From contig MCFE01000778.1 in the NCBI GenBank assembly GCA_002104905.1, positions 1-36,820 of the forward strand: DNA of 36,820 nt, given 5' to 3'. The position numbers and the translations under genes were made by a program. Below the pieces are notes generated by a model. That model had not been told where the DNA came from and did not search any database. It was given only the letters and a program-made list of their open reading frames with translations. This DNA comes from Basidiobolus meristosporus CBS 931.73 (Eukaryota; Basidiobolomycota; Basidiobolomycetes; Basidiobolales; Basidiobolaceae). The number at the start of each line of letters is the position of its first letter. The first letter of the stretch is position 1. Shown piece after piece: positions 1-9,707 of this stretch.

Positions 1-284
1 GGTCTTTTTTCTCTTCTCTTGTGGTGTTGGATCAAAGAAGTCTTGTCCATGGGGCAAACAGTTTGACCTTCAGCTATGTAACGCTATTATATCACTTTTT
101 GGTCCATACTCATGTGAATTTAAGACAGTCTTGTATTTGAGACATTGTACCTACATGAATGTAAGATTCAATGATGACCCCCCAATATAAGCATTTTAAA
201 TAAAGTTGTGGCATTACATACACATGTATATGTAACACCATTTCCCCTTTGGTTTGACTCACTTCCATATATATGCCACCATAA

Positions 285-1247
285 AATAAAGCAAAGTTGT
301 CTGGTTCCCAACCAAATCCCACTGCTGACAGCAGCAGAAGAACAGTTGGACAACAGCTTTCTTTGAAATTTGGTGCAACAAGCAGGGCTACATCCAAAAA
401 AGACCAAGTTGATGATGTGCCCCCTGGAGGTAATAATGCAGACTCTGCAGGCTCTCAATCAAGTAGGCAATTAAGAGTCTCTGCAGAGCTACAAGCTGAC
501 CATTATGCTGAGGCAGAGGAGAATGTGGCAAACACAGTACCCTCAGTTGAAGACCAGCAAGTAGCCATCATAACATCACCACCACCCATATTAGCAAGTA
601 TGTTGTCCGCTCATACCAAGGCATTAATGAAGCAATTAGGTGCAGTGGCTGATAGGATAGATACAATGGCCCAGAAAAATTAGGAAATAGTCCAGAAACA
701 GGATGAGCAGATAATACATGTAGAGTAATCAATATCCCAGGTAGAGAAAGCAGTATCTTTGCTGCAAAGTAGGAACTCAAGTAGCTCAATGTCACAGCCA
801 GAAATTGAGCCATTTCCCAATTTAATAACAAAGGAACACTGTGCAGTCTTGGAAGCACAACAGCAATGCCCAAAGAAAAGGCCCACAGAAAAACCAATCA
901 CAGCATGGGAGGGAGACAATGTGGTGTTTATACCTAAGCCTAAAAATCAAAAGTCATTGATGATCCATGAAGCCATTGAGTGCAATAATGAAGAGTGGGC
1001 TAATACACAAGAGGCCATCAAAAGTCTAGCACACTATCATTTTAGGGCCAGCATACCATGGGACCATCAGGAACTCAAGGCAAAGCAGGATGCACTTGAC
1101 TTTTTCCTTGAGCATTATCCTGGATTCAAACTGGCAAATGGATTTTGGGCCAGCATTGGTATGCTAAGAAAGTATCCTTCTGTGATCTTACTCATCCTGC
1201 ACAACATTGATTCACAAAAAAACATCAAAAAATTGATTCTCTCCTGA
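285..1247 (+). pseudogene. broken ORF of unknown family, probably element-derived
   Basis: One reading frame is open from 285 to 1247 except for a TAG near 681 and a TAA near 726. The two open parts encode about 128 and 162 residues. The first part is rich in Ser, Gln and Ala. The stretch around the stops is Gln/Glu-rich and heptad-like, so it was probably a coiled coil. The second part carries an aromatic-rich segment (HYHFRASIPWDH, then FFLEHYPGF). There is no ATG at the upstream end, so the 5' end is missing or lies across an intron. I do not recognise the family. AT-rich base use and the neighbouring copia relics suggest a mobile-element protein, but this is inference. A decayed host gene is the alternative. 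Confidence 0.4.
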
Positions 1248-2356
1248 ATCATAGGTGAAACACAGGGGCTACTTTGGATGAAGATACAGAGCTATGTTTC
1301 ACACTCTGAGGCCAAGTATAGGTTCACTTGGCCTCTCTGACACACTATGGCATCATTTGGCACTCATGGCTCAATGTGGCACTATCCAACAGAACAAGTC
1401 TAATTTATACAAATGAACAGTAAGCAAAATGGTTGAGTCAGGAAGTAAGGAATGTGAAAAAGAGGCAATAACCAATCAATGCACACAAACATAGGAGGTG
1501 ATACAGTGTCCAGGATCAGAAAGTGAGCAAATTGGCAGAGAACCAATCAAAGGCCACTTTTACATTGTTGTGATGAAAAAACTTGACCAAGTTTTTTGTG
1601 AAATCTGGGGTGCAATTATTTTTCAACAGTCTCTGGACAGTGTCCTGATGGGATCAGTGCCTCTTAGTCATTGGACTTGAAATCTGTGATGGCCTTATGA
1701 TGGGATCATGACAATAGTTTTTCATAGGGGAGGTATTCATGGCAGAAGTGGTGGGTACCAAGCATATGTTTGCAAGATGTACATGTTACCAGAAATACAA
1801 GGTAAATAGCAACTTTGCAAGTATTGCACTAAGAAGCTGTAAAGTGGAGGTGATAGAAGTATGTCAATTGCAGTAGGTGTGTGCATATGTAGGTGCTAGT
1901 AAGCAGGAGGCCACAGCTTTTTTTGATTCAAGCTATATGTGGAATACCCAAGGTAATAGTGGGTAAGCAAATAAAGAGTGGTGAATCTACAGTGAAGTAT
2001 GTGAATTGTGCAATGGGTGGTTGAAAAAGGAAACCCATTTGGTAAGTTGAAACAGTAGCATTATGCAGAACTGCTGTAGCCCTCCATACTACTGTAATAA
2101 TGGCATCAGAGGCTTGCTTTGAGACCATCAAAACACCATCATGTTTTTTGCCATTTAAGGACATTGGATATACTGGCCAGTTAGATCCATTCTAATAGTT
2201 GTAGAGCACACCAAGTCAACAACAATGCCATGCCACTCTTGGCAAAACACTACCTAAACACTGTTACATTTTTCAACTCTATTTGGTAATAAAATTAGCC
2301 AAATTCCATTGTGATCCCTTCATCAGATTGCGTAGAGGGTCATTAATTCCAAGTTG
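1248..2356. other. AT-rich stretch without a supported gene
   Basis: No convincing gene is visible. A 78-codon minus-strand frame (2164-1928) lies downstream of the minus-strand copia relic. Its first part (HDGVLMVSKQASDAIITV) resembles a translated stretch near 8170-8230, so part of this region probably belongs to the same decayed element family. Confidence 0.4.
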
Positions 2357-2441
2357 CTGGTATAATAGCAGTTGCCTAGCAGTATCTTAATGGCTGATCT
2401 GGATTGGGTCCACCTTTAGGATCAAATTATTTTTCATACGG
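2357..2441 (-). repeat. 85-bp segment shared with 8293-8377
   Basis: These 85 bases align without a gap to 8293-8377, at roughly two thirds identity by eye, with many of the differences being transitions. The minus-strand translations also match (PYEK-FDPKGG here, PYEEQFGPINGS there, both followed by a PLR motif). Both copies lie in the same orientation beside copia fragments. The domain is not one I can name. Confidence 0.55.
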
Positions 2442-2459
2442 TGAATCCACCCAAAAAGC

Positions 2460-4058
2460 GTAGGATAATTTTTAATCACAAGTCATAGATGTTGACATAT
2501 CAATTATTGATCTGTTTGCATGTGCTGCTACTCCATTTTGCTGTGGGAGTATGGTACAGTAGTTTCTTGCTTCATCCCATGAATTTTGCACAAGTGGATC
2601 AAGAGCTTTAAGGCAAATTCTCTGTCACAGTCTGAGCATACATTTTTTCACTGGTTTCTCTCTCCACCATGGCTCTAACATCTCTGAGCTTTGACAGCGC
2701 TTTTTCTTTCTCTCCATGAAGTAGACCCACATGTGTCTTGTATAATCATCAATAAAAGTGATTAAATCCTTCATCCCACCTAAGTATAAATATTGGATAG
2801 GTCCACACAGATCTGAGTGAATTAGGTCTAATTTTTTCATAGCTGTGATTAACCCAGAGCTCTCAAACAGTTGTCTGGCTTGCTTCCCATACATGCAGGC
2901 TACACAGTGCTCCCAATTAGCTGGGCAATCAACTTTTGTTCTGGCAATTGGCTGATCTTTAATTATTTTACATAAATAATCCAAATTGAGGTGTCCAGAT
3001 CTCCTGTGCCAATGCATTGGTGTTTCTTTATTTAAGTTACTTATATTGGCTTCCAGATATGGTGGTATATAAGTCAGCTTGTATATATTCTGATCTCTGA
3101 CACTTGAAGTAATATGGGCACCATTTGGATCAGTGATCCTGCATTCCAAATTGTCAAAGCTGAAGCTGAGTCCTTCTGCAGTGGCCTTACCTACAGATAG
3201 TAGGTTCTTGGCTACTTCTGGTACAGTTAGTACTACTTTGACAGTAAGCATACAGTCTTCTTCACTGCTTTTAAGGCTTACTTGAATAGTTCTTTCTCCT
3301 TCTACATCAAGTATATTATTGTCACCTGTGAAAACCTTCTCAATTAAAATTTCTTGATATTAGGTAAAAAGACTTTTTGGTGTGTAAAGTGATGATATGC
3401 TCCAGAGTCAATAGCACATCTGCGAATCCTTGTTTGTGATCATATTTAATGCAGATATGAATAGGCCATCTTCAGTTGTTGCAGCATTTCCATTTTCAGG
3501 CTTCTTTTGCTGATTATCTCACTTTTTGAAGCACAGGTCTTATGTGTGACCTTTCCTTTTGCAGTGGTTGCAAAACAGCTTTCTGTTGCCTTCAAAGGGT
3601 CTTCAGTACCTCTTTTGTTGGTTATCATTGCGTATTAAAGCATTTTCTTCTTCTTTCTTATTGGCATTTAATTTTCTTAACTCTTTATCTGGGAGCATTC
3701 CATATTTGTACTTTAAGGTCAAATTTATAGTTCTGGATTCTAGGGCTAATACATGGCCCTGAAGCTTGTCTGTCTGTATATTCAGGATGGTAACTATCAC
3801 ATCCTCATCAGTAGTGGTATACCTACAGATCCCATCTCACCCAACTGCAGGGTAATTCTGCTAATTAGATTTTCATTTCTTGTCATGCAGCATCTTTGTG
3901 GTATAGAACTTTTGTCAGCAATATATTTTCTTAGCAGCTGAACATGACTGGTGTGCATCTTCCAATGCCTTCCAGGCATTCTTTGCTGTTTTTGCTCTTG
4001 CACATTGAATTAGCTCTTTGTCTTTAACATTAAGGCAAATGCAATTAAAGTTACTTTG
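2460..4058 (-). mobile_element. Ty1/copia relic A, gag to integrase, no LTR
   Basis: Read on the minus strand, 4058 down to about 2460 matches the Gag-Pol of the plus-strand copia element at 4059-7870 in the same order. It has a Gag C-terminal half, a zinc knuckle (CNHCKRKGHT, then a stop, then DLC), the GAG-pre-integrase motif (HWHRRSGHLNLDYLC) and an integrase core with HSDLCGP and FIDDYTRHMW. Several stops and frame changes make it non-functional. The longest intact piece is the 208-codon frame 3251-2625. It ends exactly where the 5' LTR of element B starts, so its own 5' LTR and Gag N-terminus are missing. With element B it forms a long inverted repeat. Confidence 0.85.
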
Positions 4059-4406
4059 TGCCGTAAAAATTTGTAACTCCATCTAAATATTCACCTAGCT
4101 TAGTCTCTGAGATCATTACCATCAAATCCTATAGAATACTGACCAAATGCCTTGTTGGGATTAACTTGAAATATTTTTACCAAAATACCATGTACCCAGA
4201 AAATGAAAATTCTCAAAGTTGCCCAAACAGCCCCAAACTTTGCACACATGCTCTTGGGATCTTCCTTGATCTATTCTTTGTGTTTGCTATGCCAAGACCA
4301 TGTAAAAGTATAAATACTACTTTTACATTCAGTAATCATTAAGTGAAAACCTCATAATCTACTTGTCCTCCCAATCACTTCCAATATCTCCATGACTCTT
4401 ACAGCA
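4059..4406 (+). repeat. 5' LTR of copia element B
   Basis: 348 bp, starting TGCCGTAAAAATTTG and ending CTCTTACAGCA. Copies at 31909-32257 and 6395-6744 show the family ends are TGTTGTAA...TTACAACA, an 8-bp terminal inverted repeat that has decayed here. It contains a TATA-like box inside an inverted repeat at 4300-4328. Confidence 0.9.
4300..4328 (+). promoter_or_regulatory. TATA-like box inside a perfect inverted repeat in the LTR
   Basis: Arms ATGTAAAAGT and ACTTTTACAT (10 bp, perfect) flank a 9-base centre containing ATAAATACT. Equivalent positions exist in the other LTRs at 6637-6665, 7764-7788 and 32150-32178. A core promoter or a palindromic factor site is the likely role; this is inferred from position and conservation. 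Confidence 0.55.
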
Positions 4407-4420
4407 GGTTATGAGTCCCA
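4407..4420 (+). other. putative primer binding site of element B
   Basis: The bases right after the 5' LTR, GGTTATGAGTCCCA, resemble the TGGTATCAGAGC-type site many copia elements use to pair with initiator-methionine tRNA. The match is imperfect. Confidence 0.4.
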
Positions 4421-6330
4421 GGCTGTCAGTGTCTGGAATGTCAACTACTGCTATTACTGGAACATTTCCCTCTGCTGAAAAGTTGGATGGATCTAACTAC
4501 TATGTGTGGAAGGTGAAGATAAAGATGCTGCTACAAGAAAGAGGCCTCTGGGATATTGTCATGGGAGAAGAATGCCCTCCAAAAAATGTGGGAGAGGAAG
4601 CCTTAAAGTACCATAAGAAAGAACAAAGTGCCTTTAACTGCAATTGCCTTAGTGTTAAAGACAAATTGCTAATTCAATGCTCAAGAGCAAAAATGGCAAG
4701 AATGCCTGGAAGGCATTAGAACACACCAACCAGACATGCTCAGCTGCTAAGAAAATGTATCTGAGACAAGAATTCTTTATTACAAAAATGCAGCCAGGAG
4801 AAGAAATGAAAAATTTAATTAGCACAATTACCCTGGTAGTAGATGAGATGGAATCTATGGTCATACCAACTACTGATGAGGATGTCATAGTAACTATCCT
4901 GAATTGCCCAAAAGACATGTTTCAGGGCCTTGTATCAGCCACAGAGGCCAGAACTGAAGATTTGACCTTAAATTATGTATACAGAAGGCTCCTGGATGAA
5001 GAATTATGATAATTGAATGCCAATAAGAAGGAAGAAGAAAATGCTTTAATAAGCAATGATAACCAACAAAGGAGGTACTCAAGACCTTACAAAGGCAACA
5101 GCAACAAGTTTTGCAACTACTGCAAAAGAAAAGAACACACATCAAACCGGTGTCTCAAAATGAGAGATAATCAGCAAAAGAAGCCTGAATATGGAAATAC
5201 TGCAACAACTGCAGATGGACTATTCATATCTGCACTAAATATGACCACAAGCAAGGACTCTCAGACATGGTATATTGCCTCTGGAGCACCTCAACACTAT
5301 ACACACTAAAAAGAACTATTTACCCAATATCAAGAAATTCCAGTCAAGAAGGTTTTCATTGGTGGCAATAGAACACTTGATGAAGTGGGAGAAGGAACTA
5401 TCCAAGTAAACATGAAAAGCAGTGAAGAAAGCCATACACTGACCTTTAAAGTAGTACTCTATGCACCAGAAATAGCAAAGAACCTATTATCTGTAAGCAA
5501 GGCCAATACAGAAGGACCTAGTTTCAGCTTTGACAATTCTGGATGCAGGATTGCTGATCAAAATGGTGCCCATATTGCTTCAGGTATCAGAGATCAGAAT
5601 CTATACAAGTTGACTTGTATACTATCATACTTGGAAGCCAATGTAAGTAACTTATATAAAGGAACACCAATGCTTTGGCACAGGAGATCTGGACCCAACA
5701 ATTTTGATTATTTGTGCAAAATGATCAAAGATCAGCTAATTTTCAGGGTAAAATTGATCCCCCAGCTAATTTGGAGCACTGTGAAGCCTGCATATATGGG
5801 AAACAAGCCAGATTCCTGTTCAAGAGCTCTGGCTTAATCAAAACTGTGAAGAAATTAGATCTAATTCACTCAGATCTGTGTGAACCTATGCAAAATTTGC
5901 CCTTAAGTGGGATGAAGTATTTAATCACTTTTATTGATGATTATACAAGATACATGTGGTTCTACTTCATGGAGAGAAAGGAAAAAGCTCTGTCTAAGCT
6001 CAGGAAGCTAAAAGTCATGGTGCAGAGAGAAACTGGTGAAAAAATCAAGGAAATACTCTCTGACCATGGTGGAAAATATACCTCAAAACTCTTCATCCAC
6101 TTCTGCAAAACTCATGGAATGAAGCAAGAAGCTACTGTACCATATTCCCCATAGCAAAATGGAGTAGCAGAACATGCAAACAGATCAATAACTGATATTG
6201 CCAGATCTATGATCCATGATCAAATATTATTCTATGATTTTTGGGCACAATCAGTTGCCACAGCTGTACACATTAAGAATAGAAGTCATAATAGAATAAA
6301 GTTCTCCATAGACAGAAGTACCTAGACTAT
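4411..6330 (+). pseudogene. copia Gag-protease-integrase of element B, broken
   Basis: The Gag N-terminus begins near 4411-4438 and has the usual copia signature LDGSNYYVWKVKIKMLL. A frame change near 4700 leads into the rest of Gag. The zinc knuckle CNYCKRKEHTSNRC is intact (about 5110-5155). The protease motif reads WYIASGAPQHYT, so the catalytic Asp of the DSGA motif is Ala. In the GAG-pre-integrase motif, WHRRSG is followed by Pro where His is expected. The integrase core shows IHSDLCEP, FIDDYTRYMW, LSDHGGKYTS and QNGVAEHANRS, which matches the D, D, E catalytic triad, but a TAG lies just before QNGVAEH. Reading frame changes again near 5740. After about 6330 the sequence jumps to the far end of the RT, so roughly 1.5 kb or more of coding sequence has been lost. 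Confidence 0.88.
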
Positions 6331-6394
6331 CACCCTATTCCAATCCAAGTATATTCATGAAATACTAAAGTAGTACAAATGGAAGACTACAAAT

Positions 6395-6744
6395 TGTTGT
6401 AATTATTGAATTGTCACCTAAATATTCATGCTAACTTAGTCACATAGATCTTATTCTGTGATTAGCATTCTGTCCTGACTAGATTTCTTGTTGGGATTTA
6501 CTTAGAATATTTTCACCAAATTGTCAGGTACCCAGATTATTATTTTTCTCAAAGTTGTCCAAAAGACCCCAAACTTTGCACACATATTCTTGGGACCTTC
6601 CTTAACAAACTCTCCACGTTTGTTTTCCTCTACTTTATCAAAAGTATAAATACCATACTTTTGATCAATAAATCTACAAGTGAATAATATGTAAATCCTC
6701 TAGTTCTCTGCATCACTTCCAATACTCCTCAGAATATTGCAACA
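6395..6744 (+). repeat. solo copia LTR inserted in element B, with CAAAT target duplication
   Basis: 350 bp, starting TGTTGTAATT and ending ATTGCAACA. It is flanked by a perfect 5-bp direct repeat CAAAT (6390-6394 and 6745-6749). Removing the LTR and one CAAAT restores the codons MEDYKSAATSMETN, a conserved stretch near the end of copia RT, so this insertion came after element B. No internal sequence remains, which points to LTR-LTR recombination. Confidence 0.93.
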
Positions 6745-7500
6745 CAAATCAGCAGCTACCTCAATGGAGACAAACCTTAACTTGGCCAAAACTAAACCAA
6801 ATCAAGAGAGCTTGGTGCCATCTGAAAGCCCTGATTTTTCTTATCAATCTATTGCCAGCAGTTGGATGTATATTATGCTTGGAACATGTCCAGATATCTC
6901 ACATTCAGTGGGAGTTGTAAGCCAACATAATCAGAACTATGGATTGATCATATTGCAGCAGTTAAGTGTATTTTTAGATACCTAAAAGGAACTGCTGATA
7001 TATGCCAAACATACACTTATAAGGATTCAGAACAGAATCTTGTGGGATACTCTGATGCTTATTAGGGACAAAACTTGGAAGACAGAAGATCCACCACAGG
7101 ATACACCTTTCTTTACTGTAAAGGAGCAATTTCATGGAATTCAAGAAAGCAGCCAACCATAGCACTTTCTACCTCAGAAGCAGAGTATATGGCAGCCTGT
7201 GAAGCTACAAAAGAAGCAATGTGGTTAAGAAAGCTCTTTACAGATTTAAGCCTATGTCCAAAAATGCCTATTACATGATTTCAAGATAGTCAAGGATGAT
7301 ACAATTAGGTAGAAATCCAATTTTTCATGCTAGAACCAAGCACAAAGATAGTAGACATCATTTCATATGTGAAACTATAGAGAATAACTTAGTTAACTTA
7401 GCTTACTGTCCTTGAGATGAAATGATTGCAGACATTTTTATTAAACCATTAGCTAGAGACAAGTTTGAATATCTTAGGGCAAAATTAGGACTAGTCAGTA
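6745..7500 (+). pseudogene. copia RT end and RNase H of element B, broken
   Basis: This is the C-terminal part of the same Pol. KSAATSMETNLNLAKTK and GTCPDISHSVGVVSQ are the usual RT-RNase H linker motifs. RNase H follows with GYSDAY, DRRSTTGYTF, AISWNSRKQPTIALSTSEAE and YMAACEATKEAMWLRKL. Its catalytic residues are partly readable: Asp in GYSDAY and Glu in SEAEYMA. Stops interrupt the frame near 7063 and again after 7278. Degraded remains of the C-terminal tail (NPIFHARTKH, LARDKFEYLRAKLGL) run to about 7500. Confidence 0.88.
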
Positions 7501-7510
7501 TGAACATTTA

Positions 7511-7522
7511 GCTGAGTAGGAG
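7511..7522 (+). other. polypurine tract of element B
   Basis: The purine-rich run GAGTAGGAGG lies directly before the 3' LTR, where plus-strand DNA synthesis of LTR elements starts. The single T is unusual for a polypurine tract. Confidence 0.55.
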
Positions 7523-7870
7523 GGTTGTAAAAGTTTGTAATTCCTCCTAAGCACTCACCTATATAGCCACTTATACCATTATCTACAAGTCTCAGAGAAT
7601 ATGGACCAATTCCATATTGGGATTTATATGGGATATTTTCACCAAAATATTAGGTACCCAGAACATGAAAATTAGATAAGTAGACCAAACAGCCCCAAAC
7701 ATTGCACACATGACCTTGGGACCTTCTTAGACCTATTCTATGTGTTTGTTATGCCAAGATGTTGTAAAAGTATCAATACTACTTTTACATTCAATAAATC
7801 ATTGAGTGGAAAACCTCAAAATCTACTTGTCCTCCCAATCACTTCCAATATCTTCAAGACTGTTACAACA
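7523..7870 (+). repeat. 3' LTR of copia element B
   Basis: 348 bp, same length as the 5' LTR. It starts GGTTGTAAAAGTTTG (first base of TGTTGTAA changed) and ends CTGTTACAACA. The two LTRs differ at many positions, so the element is old. Confidence 0.88.
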
Positions 7871-8960
7871 CTGGCTGGCTGAGATTCTGGCAAAATGATG
7901 CGATGTAAATCCTAACAAGAAATTAGGTTGGGATTCTTTAATCTTTGTAGGTAATACAGCAAAGGGAGCAATACATACTCTGAGAACTGGCTGATTTCTC
8001 ACCACTTTGCACAAATGATCAAAGTTGATATGTCCAAGTCCCCCATGCAAAAGCACAGGGAATTCATTGTCAGAGTTATATAACTGTCTTCCAGACTTGG
8101 TAGAATATAAGTTCAATGCAATTGGTGCAAGGAGTGGTGAGACAGTGTAACACCATATTGTAAGTTACCTCAGTGGCATCATATGTGGCCATGCTTGGCT
8201 ACCAAAAGTCCATCAGAAGTTTACTAGGAGGCTGTTATAGCACCATCAAGATCTGGCCAGTAGTCTGTCAAGAAGGGTTAGAACTTGACATACTGGTATT
8301 GCAATGATTTCCTGCTGGAATCTCAATGGCCAACCCAGTGTGGATCCATTAATGGGACCGAATTGTTCTTCATATGGATTAAGATACATTCTTGAACATA
8401 TATGACCACAATGTAACAGATGACAACAGAATATGGAAAATGGATGATCAATATGATAAGTAACACCGTGGAGCAAGTGTATCATGCAGTTTCTGAGATA
8501 GGGCCAGGGGAGATTCCATTGGTGAGGTACTTCCCTGTGTTAACTCTGGCCACCTAACCTCAGTGCTCCAGTTGGCTAAGCCATTGAGATTTCAGATAAT
8601 ATGCTTTGAAAATGTCCACTGGGTTGTATTGCAGGATTTACCTTTGCCAAGTACTTGCAACTGTATGCAGGTGCATCTTGATTCATTCCTGACACTGGAT
8701 GGCACCACCTGGCACACCATAGTGCCAACCTCTACTAGAATGATGGAGCAGGTCCTTTCTGACTCAGATTCCCAAAGATCTCTGTACATGTGTAGGGCAT
8801 TCATTGTGCAACCAAATATTCTGGGTGCACCATGGAATGTGTCCATACTATGCTTCAAGTAGGGAAGATCTGAAGAGCACTGTGCCAATGCTGCTACATG
8901 CAGTATACTCAGGAGTAGGGAAGGATTTGGCCGAAAAAGGATACCACAGCTCCGAATCAT
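7871..8960 (-). pseudogene. copia relic C, minus strand
   Basis: The firm part is at 8116-7871 on the minus strand. NLYSTKSGR is followed by LLHGGLGHINFDHLCKVV, a GAG-pre-integrase motif with the first residues of WH changed. It stops at the end of the element B LTR. Upstream on the same strand, 8960-8460 is open except for one TGA, and 8485-8246 contains the unknown segment also found at 2357-2441. The Gag and protease parts are not recognisable, so the left and right limits are guesses. It diverges from relic A in sequence and belongs to a different copia lineage. Confidence 0.55.
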
Positions 8961-9707
8961 ACATCCTACAACTTGCGATAAAGCTTTGGATCAGCCTGCG
9001 TGTTGTGAGACCACCCTTTGCATGGTGGAATATGGTGCACTTGTCTTCTACTTCATCTCACATATGATTCGGTAGCAGATGGGGAGCTTTGAGGTATATC
9101 CTCAGCCAATATCAAGACATGTCTTCTTGACATCACCCGGGTTTCTCTCCCCGCTATGGGTTTGTGCCCCCTGAGCTTAGAGAGTGCCGCTTCCGGGTTT
9201 TCCCTGAGATAGATGCAGACAGATCTAATAGTGCGGGCCCACATGCGATCGGTGAGGCTCGGGTCCACGGCCCACCTACATCCTGTCCCGTGGACATCAA
9301 GGCCGGTAGAATAAAAATTTATTGGAAAAATCAATGGGTTACCGTGGGATTGAACTAATGTACCACAAACGCTATGAACGAAACAAATAGCTAAACCGAG
9401 TTGAGAAGGCGGCTTGAAAAGGGGGAAGGTGAGGGTTGGGAATAGGTGGAGCAGAAATGTGGATGGAAGTGGGAATGGGAATGGGAATGGGAATGGGAAT
9501 GGATGTGGGAGTGGGGCTGGGGTGGGGTGAGGTGAGGGGAGGTGAAATGTTGCATTGCCGCAAAAGAATAACTCCATCAGGACGAGAGTGGGGTTGAGGT
9601 TGGGCCTGGCCTGAAATAACTGTGGCCCGGATCCCAATTCAATCATGACTAATCCGTAACACTTGTTCAGTTCGGCGTTTGAATGGGCTTCAGGGGAGGG
9701 TTCGCAA
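8961..9707. other. transition from AT-rich repeats to the gene island
   Basis: No gene is supported. Base composition rises sharply in GC from about 9120. A microsatellite lies at 9471-9502. On the minus strand, AGTTCAATCC (9356-9347) looks like an RNA polymerase III B box, but no tRNA fold can be drawn around it. Confidence 0.5.
9471..9502 (+). repeat. (GGGAAT)n microsatellite
   Basis: Five tandem GGGAAT units followed by GG, set in a longer G-rich tract (about 9420-9545). Four or more GGG runs with 3-base spacers fit the simple G-quadruplex rule. It lies about 200 bp past the stop codon of the zup1-like gene, on the strand opposite to it. Confidence 0.9.

Larger units (their letters stand above)
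4059..7870 (+). mobile_element. Ty1/copia LTR retrotransposon B, inactive
   Basis: The element is bounded by two 348-bp LTRs (4059-4406 and 7523-7870) in the same orientation, with a primer-binding-like site after the first and a purine tract before the second. The internal part has the copia order gag, protease, integrase, RT/RNase H. It is dead: there is a frame change near 4700, double stops near 5007-5012, a frame change near 5740, most of the reverse transcriptase is deleted after about 6330, and a solo LTR sits at 6395-6744. The flanking bases (CTTTG on the left, CTGGC on the right) do not form a convincing target duplication, so one edge may have been rearranged. Confidence 0.9.

Noticed and set aside
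9340-9412. tRNA-like or SINE head on the minus strand (AGTTCAATCC resembles a B box)
   Set aside because: The T-stem does not pair, the A-box candidate is at the wrong distance and no second copy is seen in the window.
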